NCBI GenBank assembly: GCA_030667105.1
Contig: DAOUWN010000105.1
Location: 1 to 7,136, forward strand
Origin: Deltaproteobacteria bacterium
GTDB taxonomy: Bacteria > Desulfobacterota > Desulfobacteria > C00003060
DNA: 7,136 nt
Direction of reading: 5' to 3'
Shown: positions 1 to 6,417 of the stretch, piece after piece
How positions within the stretch are numbered: position 1 is the first letter of the stretch
Layout: every line of letters begins with the position of its first letter
The notes under the pieces: generated by a model
The model's input: the letters and a program-made list of their open reading frames with translations, nothing else
Told to the model about the DNA's origin: nothing
Database searches by the model: none
Program-made: the position numbers and the translations under genes

Positions 1-120
1 CTTGGACTCGCCATCAGTCTTCGCATTGTTGAGTCGTTCGGCGGCGCCATCAGCGTGGAAAGCGTTGAGGGGAAGGGAAGCACCTTTAAGATCAGACTGC
101 CTTTGGAGCGCAGAGTATGA
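1..120 (+). CDS. Sensor histidine kinase, C-terminal tail (5' end outside window)
   Basis: The window opens inside a reading frame whose last 39 codons end at TGA 118-120. They read LGLAISLRIVESFGG at the start and GKGSTFKIRLP near the end. This is the G2 box and final beta strands of a GHKL/HATPase_c ATP-binding domain, as in two-component histidine kinases of the NtrB/AtoS type. Only this end is visible, so the sensor input, phosphoacceptor histidine and possible receiver domain cannot be judged. The stop overlaps the alr start by 4 bp (ATGA, 117-120), which suggests co-transcription and coupled translation with alr. The tail resembles that of the kinase at 3329-5080 only as the family requires; I see no sign that one is a copy of the other. 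Confidence 0.88.
   Translation, partial: LGLAISLRIVESFGGAISVESVEGKGSTFKIRLPLERRV
105..108 (+). promoter_or_regulatory. Ribosome binding site for alr
   Basis: GGAG lies 8 nt before the ATG at 117, inside the end of the upstream kinase gene. It supports ATG 117 as the true alr start, upstream of the internal TAG, rather than the later ATG at 243. Confidence 0.55.
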
Positions 121-1238
121 TAGAAAACGAGGTAATCGTCGACCTGGGTGCCATCAGGCACAATCTCTTTGAGATCAAGCGATTGGCAGGCCCCGGGAGC
201 CGCGTCATCGCTGTCATCAAGTCAGATGCCTAGGGGCACGGCATGATCCCGGTAGCCCAAACCCTTGAGTCATCAGGCGTTGATTCCTTTGGGGTATTTG
301 AACTGGAAGAGGCCTTGGACCTGAGAAAGGCCCATTGCAACATCCCGATTTTACTTATGAAGGGCATCACTGCGGATGAAGTTTCAGCCGCTGTTGAAAA
401 AAGGCTCACGGTGGCTCTTTTTCAACAGGACATAGCGGAAAAACTCTCCGGAGCGGCCCTTAAACAAGGCACGGTCACTCCGGTCCATGTGAAGATAGAC
501 ACTGGCATGGGGCGCCTGGGCGTGCCATGGGAAGATGCGTCAGATTTCCTGCAAGGCCTTTTGTCCTTAAACGGGCTTTTGCTCGAAGGGATATTTTCGC
601 ACTGTGCTGTCGCCGATAAGCCTGATCACCCCTTCACGGATGAGCAGATTGGCAGATTCTTACAGGTAGTCAAAAAAAGTAAACAACTTGGGGTGTGCTC
701 CGAGGCGGTTCATGTTGCAAACAGCGGCGCTCTTTTGGCAAGAAAGGGCATTGATCTCGGCATGGTGCGGCCCGGCATACTCCTCTACGGATCGCCGCCC
801 GCTGAAGGCTTGGCTGGGGCAGATTCCTTCAAGCCGGCCATGACCTTCAAATCCAGGGTAACTCAGGTAAAAAAAGTCCCCGCCGACACCCCCATCAGTT
901 ACGGTTGTACCTACAGAACCCGCTCAACTTCTACCATTGCCACTGTCCCTGTAGGCTACGATGACGGATACAGCCGAATGCTCTCAAACAAAGGAGAAGT
1001 GCTCATCCATGGGAAAAGAGTGCCGATCGTGGGTCGCGTTTGCATGAACCTGACCATGGTGGATGTGTCTCTACTGGACGGTGTCTCCGTGGGCGATGAG
1101 GTGGTTCTTTTGGGAGCCCAGGGAAAAGAGCGGATAACTGCCGAAGAGCTGGCAAGAAGAATCGGAACCATTAGCTACGAAGTCTACTGCATGATCGGAA
1201 AGAACAACCGTCGTGTCTACAGGGACCAAAGACAATGA
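117..1238 (+). CDS. alr: Alanine racemase, interrupted by an in-frame TAG at codon 39
   Basis: PLP enzyme interconverting L- and D-alanine in the cytoplasm for peptidoglycan. From ATG 117 the frame is 373 residues, normal for the family. Visible landmarks (numbered from ATG 117) are the PLP-lysine segment AVIKSDA with Lys35; KIDTGMGRLG at 126-135; VRPGILLYG with Arg218, expected at the pyridine nitrogen; VGYDDGY with Tyr281, the expected second catalytic base; and CMNLTMVDV with Cys309. Codon 39, the Tyr of the A-Y-G-H-G motif, is TAG (231-233), so normal translation would give a 38-residue stub. The frame is open again from ATG 243 for 331 residues, but that product lacks Lys35 and could not bind PLP normally. 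Everything after the stop is well conserved, so this is a very recent nonsense mutation, a sequence error, suppression/recoding, or a stop-restart. The family assignment is secure; activity is doubtful. The end overlaps the next gene by 4 bp. Confidence 0.9.
231..233 (+). other. In-frame TAG in the alr PLP-lysine motif
   Basis: The codon between GCC (Ala38) and GGG (Gly40) is TAG. The family has Tyr here (TAT/TAC), so one base change explains it. The residue corresponds to active-site Tyr43 of the Geobacillus enzyme, four residues after the PLP lysine. TAG also ends two other genes in this window (stops at 3218-3220 and, on the minus strand, 5211-5209), so it works as an ordinary stop codon in this genome. 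Confidence 0.9.
232..236 (+). promoter_or_regulatory. Possible internal ribosome binding site for restart at ATG 243
   Basis: AGGGG begins within the TAG codon and sits 6 nt before ATG 243. This spacing would suit ribosomes reinitiating after the stop. The motif may be accidental, since the bases also encode the conserved Gly of A-Y-G-H-G. Confidence 0.3.
1221..1225 (+). promoter_or_regulatory. Ribosome binding site for the PilZ-OYE-Usp gene
   Basis: AGGGA lies 9 nt before ATG 1235, inside the last codons of alr. It supports the start that overlaps the alr stop (ATGA, 1235-1238). Confidence 0.5.
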
Positions 1239-3220
1239 CTGCCACGGATGTTCAAGAGGCAAAGCGAGAACATGTAAGAAAGGATTTCTTTGGGCAGGTG
1301 GAAGGCCTTTTCCAGGGCTCCACTTTCTACGCCACCATACAGAATCTCGGCGTGGGCGGTATGTGTTTTGAGGTCGACTACCTTTTCAGGACCGGCATGG
1401 ACTTGCGCCTTGTGTTTAAAGTCTCCGAATCAGATCCCAAAGTACTGGAAGTGGCAGCGGAAGTGGTGTGGGTTCAACCCGTGCACATGCTCTTCAATCG
1501 AGTGGGAGTGAGGTTCCAGAAACTTGACCGGGCAACTGAACGCATGATCAACAGGTTTGTTTCCGGCCTGATAAGGCCCTCAGGCCTTGCAGGGGCCGCC
1601 AGATATCCCCTGCTGTTCAGCCCCTTTAGGATTTCCAACGTGACACTCAAGAGTCGCCTCACCATGGCGCCCATGTTCTGGGGTTATGCCAATGAAGACG
1701 GGACAGTGAGCCAGACGCTGATCGATCATTACCGGCAGATCGCCCTTGGTGAGGTGGCTATGATTGTTGTGGCCAATGCCGTTGTTGACCAGTCCGGTAT
1801 CATGGCTTCCAGGGTCCTCAGAATCGATCATGACTGTTTTGTCCCTGGACTGGCCAAGCTGGCAGAGGCCATAAAGTCTTCTGGGGCTGTTGCTTGTCTG
1901 CAAATCAACCATGCCGGGCGATGGGCAAGTATCGAAAAACCACTGACGCCTTCTCCCATCACCGTGGATATGTTGCCCGAATTGGGCGCCTTGGATGGCA
2001 TGCGAAAGGTGATGTCGAAACGGCATCAGATGCGGCTGGTAAACAAGTTCTTATCGGCAGTGATGCGGTGTCGAAAGAGCATGAAGTTGAAGGAGATTGC
2101 GTCGATCAGGACCTCCTACGGCCAGGCGGCTTTGAGGGCGCGAGAGGCAGGCTTCGATATGATGGAACTCCATGGGGCGACTGGATATCTTCTGGCCCAG
2201 TTTCTTTCTCCAAGATCAAACAAACGAACAGACCACTACGGCGGCAGCCTGGAAAACAGGATGAGGTTTCCGTTGGAAGTGGTTGAAACAGTGATGGAGT
2301 TTGTCGGAAAGGACTTCCCCGTAGGATACCGATTCTTGGCCGATGAATGGCTTGCCGACGGCTTCGGGATCAAAGAAGCTGGAATCTTCGCTCAGCAGCT
2401 GGAAGCATTGAACATTGCCTATTTGTCTGCAACAGCAGGGACCTACGAATCGTTCTTTCTACCAGAAATCATGAATCAATCGAGAAAGGAGGGTTACTTG
2501 GCCCCCCTGGCCAAGAGGCTGAAAGAACTCGTCCCTAGGACGCCGGTCATCGCTGCGGGAAGGATCGTGTCACCCGAACTGGCTGAGCACATGCTCGGGG
2601 ATGACGAATGTGATCTCATCGGACTTGCTCGAGCCTTGTTTAGCGACCCCCTTTGGCCCAATAAGGTATACGAGGGAAGAGAAAGTGACATTGTTTCTTG
2701 CAAGTGCTGCAACACCTGTCTCATCCGTGTCATCAATAATGAACCGGTCGTGTGTGTCAGGTGGGATAAGCTGAAAAGAATGGACCTGGACGTGCAGTTG
2801 AAGCAAAAGAAAGACAAATGGGAGAAGATTCTAATTGCCGTGGATGACACAAGAAGTTCTCTGGAAGCCGTTGAGTATGCAGGTCATATGATCGGTCAGG
2901 GCAAAAGAGTAACTCTGTTTAGTATCGTAGAGGAAGGACCGGCGGCCCAAACGGCAAGAAAGGAAAGGGAAAATTTGCTGGTTCAGGCCAAGGGGCTCTT
3001 GCAAAGTACTGGTATGAACGAGCCCGATATTCAAATAAAGGTGGCCATGAAGCAAAAGAGGATAGAAGAGGACATACTCGACGAAATCGAAAAGGGAGAG
3101 TATGGCTCGATCATCCTTGGAAGAAGAGGTGTATCAAGAGCCAAACAGCTCTTATTTGGCAGTATCTCCAATTACATCGTACATCATGCCAAAAACTGCG
3201 GAGTATGGGTTATTGACTAG
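1235..3220 (+). CDS. Three-domain fusion: PilZ - Old Yellow Enzyme-type flavin oxidoreductase - universal stress protein
   Basis: One uninterrupted 661-codon frame. Residues ~8-110 are a PilZ domain, a c-di-GMP receptor fold: R11-x3-R15, then N37-L-G-V-G-G42, where the usual N-x-S-x-x-G serine is Gly39. Residues ~123-510 are an OYE/2,4-dienoyl-CoA reductase-type FMN barrel: LKSRLTMAPM at 138-147, HAGR at 226-229, HGATGYLLAQFLSP at 313-326, and SNKRTDHYGGSLENR at 328-342. Cysteines 489, 491, 492, 495 and 507 include a C-x2-C-x2-C-x11-C pattern fit for a 4Fe-4S cluster. Residues ~528-661 are a UspA domain: KILIAVDD at 531-538 and the ATP-binding glycine motif G629-x2-G632-x9-G642-S643. The FAD/NAD(P) domain that usually follows in dienoyl-CoA reductases is absent; the Usp domain occupies its place. 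No signal peptide or TM segment, so cytoplasmic. It probably reduces an activated C=C bond; substrate and electron donor are unknown. Regulation by c-di-GMP and a nucleotide is inference. Coupled to alr by ATGA. Confidence 0.88.
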   Translation: MTATDVQEAKREHVRKDFFGQVEGLFQGSTFYATIQNLGVGGMCFEVDYLFRTGMDLRLVFKVSESDPKVLEVAAEVVWVQPVHMLFNRVGVRFQKLDRATERMINRFVSGLIRPSGLAGAARYPLLFSPFRISNVTLKSRLTMAPMFWGYANEDGTVSQTLIDHYRQIALGEVAMIVVANAVVDQSGIMASRVLRIDHDCFVPGLAKLAEAIKSSGAVACLQINHAGRWASIEKPLTPSPITVDMLPELGALDGMRKVMSKRHQMRLVNKFLSAVMRCRKSMKLKEIASIRTSYGQAALRAREAGFDMMELHGATGYLLAQFLSPRSNKRTDHYGGSLENRMRFPLEVVETVMEFVGKDFPVGYRFLADEWLADGFGIKEAGIFAQQLEALNIAYLSATAGTYESFFLPEIMNQSRKEGYLAPLAKRLKELVPRTPVIAAGRIVSPELAEHMLGDDECDLIGLARALFSDPLWPNKVYEGRESDIVSCKCCNTCLIRVINNEPVVCVRWDKLKRMDLDVQLKQKKDKWEKILIAVDDTRSSLEAVEYAGHMIGQGKRVTLFSIVEEGPAAQTARKERENLLVQAKGLLQSTGMNEPDIQIKVAMKQKRIEEDILDEIEKGEYGSIILGRRGVSRAKQLLFGSISNYIVHHAKNCGVWVID

Positions 3221-3328
3221 CCCGTTACTTGTCAAATTCGTGTTCTTTCTGGCAGTTGAACGACCATAAATGCGCACTTGCATAAATCTGTCCTATTTGA
3301 TCTTCAGCAAAGGGAAACAGGGCCGTAG
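3221..3328. other. Convergent intergenic gap, no clear terminator
   Basis: This 108-bp stretch lies between the stop of the fusion gene and the stop of the minus-strand kinase. I find no GC-rich hairpin followed by a T run on either strand. Weak structures only: ATGC-N6-GCAT at 3270-3283, and a 7-bp direct repeat CATAAAT at 3265-3271 and 3281-3287. No ORF of note. Confidence 0.5.
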
Positions 3329-5080
3329 TCAGAGAATCGTAGGGAGGCGAAGGACAAAAGTTGTACCTTTTTTCAACTCGCTGTGGCATTCAATGGTGCC
3401 GCGGTGAGCCTCCACAATCGTCTTGACTATTGACAACCCGAGGCCCGTACCTTTTTTGCCTTTGGTAGTAAAGAAGGGGTCGAACATCTGTTCCAAGATC
3501 TCTGGTGCCACGCCGAGCCCTGTATCTTCTATCACAACCACAAGGCTCTGCTCTTCGATCCTTCCTTCAATGCTTATCCTTCCGGGACCGCCTACGGCTT
3601 CTAAAGCGTTTTTGACCAGATTGTTCAAGGCCTGGTACATGAGACGGGTATCTATGTTGACAGGTGGCAAGTTGGAGGGCCAGTTGAGGTCAAGCTGGAT
3701 TCCACTTTGTTTTGCATTGGCCTGATGGACAAACAAGACCTCACGAATAGTCTTGTCTATTGACACCCTTTCCAGGCGTAGGTCCGGTTTTTTGGCAAAT
3801 TGTAAGAAATTATGAATGAACTGCCTGACCCGCTTTGAGTCTTTTTCCAATATATCCAGGGCGTTTTCTCCTTTTTGGCTGAGTCCTTCACCCTTTATAA
3901 TGGCCAGAGTCAACCCAACGTTGTTGAGGAGGTTTCCCACCTCATGGGTGACCTTGCTGGAGGTCGTGCCCAGGATGGCCAAATTCTTTGCATGTGCCAG
4001 TTCCCTGGCTGTCTCAACTTCACGCCTTATGAATGTCTTGAGCGAATCTGTCATCTTATTAAAAGCCAGGGCCAGATCGCCGATTTCGTCATGGGACTCA
4101 ACGGACGCCCTCTGATCAAGGTCTCCCTGACCGATTCTTTCAACCTGGCGGTGAAGGGTGTGAATAGGGGTAAGGAAACGCCTTACCCGATGCCACCCGA
4201 GGAGGATGGCCAAAAGGCAGATCAAACAAGTTATAAGGATACCCCAACGAATATTCTGGTATAAGTATGCATAGATCTCCGGATAGGCCTGGCTTAAGAC
4301 AATCACCCAATCAAGATCCGGAATACGGTAGCCCAGACAGTGGAGTTTGGTTTCGTCCTTTTCTTCAACCCAGACCACTGGCGTACTTGAAGTGCGGAGT
4401 TTTTTCAGCACGTCCGATGCTTCTTCCGGACGCGCCCTGACCACGCGGTCCATTTCCATATGGCCGATGAACTGTCCTGACAAATCCATGATAGCCACTT
4501 GACCTGTGTCGCCTACTTTGACCCCCTCCAACACATCCCACACTGACTTCAGGTTAAATTCACCCCAAAGGACTTCCCTGACCTCGCCCAGGTGTAGTAC
4601 CGGGGTGGCTACATGGATGTAAGGGATATTTTCTTTTGTCCACATGACACCGGAAATGGCCCTTTTTCCCGTCAGTGCCTTTCTAAAGGTCTCGCTTTGC
4701 CTGAAGTTTACGTCTCCTTTTTCCCGGCCAACCGATATGACCTCCTTTCCTTGTGTGGAAATCAAAGACATAGACATGAATTCCGTTGCTGTATGACTAA
4801 AAGCTGCAATGGCCATCTCCTTTTGCCATCGATTCAGTTTAGTGGCAGCTATGACCCAGGCCAGGCCCTCTAAACCTTTTTGTGCATTTCTCATGAAAAG
4901 GCGGATCTCGCCTGCAGAGCTTTTGATGATATTTTCGTAATCCGTGTTTATCGTTTTCTGGAAGTGTGTGTACGTCGTCCAAGAAAGGATGATGCCGGTC
5001 ATGGTTATGGATAGGACAAGGAAAGGCAGGACAAAGAGGAGAACCTTATAGATGAGTTTTGTCTTTTTTGTGCTGTTCAT
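3329..5080 (-). CDS. Membrane sensor histidine kinase (Cache-HAMP-HisKA-HATPase)
   Basis: A 583-residue complete kinase that senses an extracytoplasmic signal and autophosphorylates a histidine. TM1 spans ~9-33; residues ~38-275 form a periplasmic double-Cache-like sensor, with GDTGQVAIMDLSGQFIGH at 190-207 typical of its second lobe; TM2 spans ~277-297. HAMP covers ~298-351. The HisKA H-box is THEVGNLLNN with phosphoacceptor His379. The N box is NNLVKNALEA (486-495), the G1 box is EDTGLGV (518-524), the F box is FDPFFTTK (533-540) and the G2 box is GTGLGLS (544-550). No PAS or receiver domain. ATG 5080 was chosen because TM1 follows directly; the frame stays open upstream to 5653 but would overlap the permease gene and has no family resemblance there. 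The ribosome site is poor (CCAGG 14 nt upstream, AGAGGA 19 nt upstream). No response regulator is in view, so the partner is unknown. It converges on the fusion gene. Confidence 0.92.
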   Translation of the reverse strand: MNSTKKTKLIYKVLLFVLPFLVLSITMTGIILSWTTYTHFQKTINTDYENIIKSSAGEIRLFMRNAQKGLEGLAWVIAATKLNRWQKEMAIAAFSHTATEFMSMSLISTQGKEVISVGREKGDVNFRQSETFRKALTGKRAISGVMWTKENIPYIHVATPVLHLGEVREVLWGEFNLKSVWDVLEGVKVGDTGQVAIMDLSGQFIGHMEMDRVVRARPEEASDVLKKLRTSSTPVVWVEEKDETKLHCLGYRIPDLDWVIVLSQAYPEIYAYLYQNIRWGILITCLICLLAILLGWHRVRRFLTPIHTLHRQVERIGQGDLDQRASVESHDEIGDLALAFNKMTDSLKTFIRREVETARELAHAKNLAILGTTSSKVTHEVGNLLNNVGLTLAIIKGEGLSQKGENALDILEKDSKRVRQFIHNFLQFAKKPDLRLERVSIDKTIREVLFVHQANAKQSGIQLDLNWPSNLPPVNIDTRLMYQALNNLVKNALEAVGGPGRISIEGRIEEQSLVVVIEDTGLGVAPEILEQMFDPFFTTKGKKGTGLGLSIVKTIVEAHRGTIECHSELKKGTTFVLRLPTIL

Positions 5081-5118
5081 TCTGACATGGGCAACCTGGT
5101 CCTCTGGGCTCGGATATC

Positions 5119-5147
5119 TATATAGAAGATTGGCCAGGCGTAGTAAA
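5119..5147 (-). promoter_or_regulatory. Candidate sigma70-like promoter for the histidine kinase
   Basis: On the minus strand, TTTACT (5147-5142) and TATATA (5124-5119) are separated by exactly 17 nt. Each matches 4 of 6 consensus positions. Transcription would start near 5112, giving a leader of about 30 nt before ATG 5080. It lies in the 128-bp gap after the permease gene and could let the kinase be expressed separately. Found by eye, so tentative. Confidence 0.3.
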
Positions 5148-5208
5148 GGATATTTGAAGAAACAAAACGGGGACGCAGTAAACAGGAAGCTTTGCGACGC
5201 TTTCTTGT

Positions 5209-6417
5209 CTAGCCTATGGACATCTTCTTGAAAGGCGTAGCGCCTCTTGTCAGAAGGGATGCCCACAGCAAGACCAAAGACGCAGCGAGCAGAAGGGGTT
5301 GGGGACCCCACAGGCTTAAGACAAGGGCGCTGCTTAATATGGCTCCCAAATAGCAGGCTCCCCTGTATGCTGTTAACATCGATATGGTTTTCCCCATGTC
5401 GACCTTGGGGCTGGTTTGCTGGATAAGGCTTTCCAAAAAGATATGTGCCAGCGTCAGTCCGCAGCCAAATAGAATCATCAGCAAGGCAATCTGGATGTAA
5501 GTTGTGAGGTGACCGAGAATGGCCATGCCCCCTGCGAGGATCAAAAATGTAAGAGAAAGAATCGATTTGGGCCTGAAGGTCGATGACCACCTGGGCAACA
5601 GGAAGGTGGCCAGACAGGAACCAGCCTGAAACCCCGAAAGGATCAACCCCCAATCAGCAATATTGCTGCCGAAGTTTGACTTGAACAAGATGGGTAGGCC
5701 AATATTCAATACACCTCCTCCCAGAAGCACAAACCCGAAGATAAGAAAATAGGCCCTGAGGTTATGATTCTTTCTAAAAGGCTCCCTGTACTTAAAGAGC
5801 AAAGAGTCCTTGCCCCCGCCTCCCTTTGGACTGCGGCTGGACCCATCAGGGACATCAGCGGATTTCGGCAGCCCGCAGACGGCGCAGACCGAGAGCATAA
5901 GAAGGGCGCCGGCCAGCCCCAGAGCGACTCCCTGACCAGCTTTCAAAACCACCCAGCTGATAAGACAGGGCCCGCAGATGCTGCCAGCGAGCGACACCCT
6001 TTCGTTCAGGGCATTAAAGGCAATGATCTGTTTTTTGGGTATCAACAGGGGGGTCACGGAGAGACGTCCGATGTTGAAAAAGAGTGAACCCACCGTAAAG
6101 AAAAGGTAGACAGGCAAGATAATCCAGGGAGATAATTGAAGGACAAGCAGCCCCACCAGAGCGCATTTGCCTACGTTTACCATGGTGAGCCATTTTCTGA
6201 TCCCCACCCGATCCATCCAAAGACCTGCCAGGGGGCTCAGGAGAATAGAAGGGGTTTGCTGAACCAGGCAAAGCACTACGAGATTCGATAAGGCATTCTC
6301 TCCCTTAAAGATCAGCACGTCAAGCAGAGTTAGGCCCACGAACTGATTTGCCAGATCGGCCAGGAGATCGGCCGAGATGATCAGATACTTCGGGGCAATC
6401 CGGTCAGTGGGTCTCAC
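5209..6417 (-). CDS. Major facilitator superfamily transporter, 12 TM, exporter-like
   Basis: A 402-residue integral membrane protein with twelve hydrophobic segments in two sets of six: roughly 11-35, 43-66, 78-95, 98-118, 141-160, 162-182, then 222-245, 252-274, 284-303, 305-329, 350-369 and 373-390. They are split by a hydrophilic, Gly/Lys/Ser-rich cytoplasmic loop (~183-218). The loop between TM2 and TM3 carries the MFS motif A, G65-LWM-D69-R70-VG-I-R74-K75. The overall style is that of the MFS_3 / EntS-like efflux group, so export of a small molecule or peptide is more likely than uptake; the substrate cannot be read from sequence. The start is GTG 6417, overlapping the upstream SPASM gene's stop as GTGA, with only a weak ribosome site (GGGG about 17 nt upstream), which fits translational coupling. 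It probably exports, or confers resistance to, something made with the SPASM protein. Confidence 0.87.
   Translation of the reverse strand: MRPTDRIAPKYLIISADLLADLANQFVGLTLLDVLIFKGENALSNLVVLCLVQQTPSILLSPLAGLWMDRVGIRKWLTMVNVGKCALVGLLVLQLSPWIILPVYLFFTVGSLFFNIGRLSVTPLLIPKKQIIAFNALNERVSLAGSICGPCLISWVVLKAGQGVALGLAGALLMLSVCAVCGLPKSADVPDGSSRSPKGGGGKDSLLFKYREPFRKNHNLRAYFLIFGFVLLGGGVLNIGLPILFKSNFGSNIADWGLILSGFQAGSCLATFLLPRWSSTFRPKSILSLTFLILAGGMAILGHLTTYIQIALLMILFGCGLTLAHIFLESLIQQTSPKVDMGKTISMLTAYRGACYLGAILSSALVLSLWGPQPLLLAASLVLLWASLLTRGATPFKKMSIG

Noticed and set aside
231..233. Pyrrolysine as the established reading of the TAG in alr
   Set aside because: No pyl genes are visible, TAG is used as a normal stop twice in the window, and a Tyr codon is one base away, so recoding is kept only as a hypothesis.
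1580..2026. 148-codon open frame on the minus strand inside the fusion gene
   Set aside because: It is antisense to the well-conserved OYE barrel, has no recognisable motif, and is best explained as a shadow frame.
1894..2286. 130-codon plus-strand open frame inside the fusion gene, considered as a sign of frameshift
   Set aside because: The main frame carries all OYE motifs on both sides (HAGR before, HGATGY and YGGSLENR after) without a shift, and the alternative frame has no family signal.
3875..4264. 129-codon plus-strand frame opposite the kinase
   Set aside because: It lies antisense to the HAMP and HisKA region, whose motifs are intact, so it is a shadow.
5150..5210. Possible intrinsic terminator after the permease gene
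   Set aside because: The GCGTCGC / AAGCTT region has only very short self-complementary stems and no T run in the right place.
5081..5653. Upstream extension of the kinase frame to a 774-residue protein starting near 5653
   Set aside because: The extra 191 residues overlap the permease gene in another frame, show no domain character, and TM1 begins only a few residues after ATG 5080.
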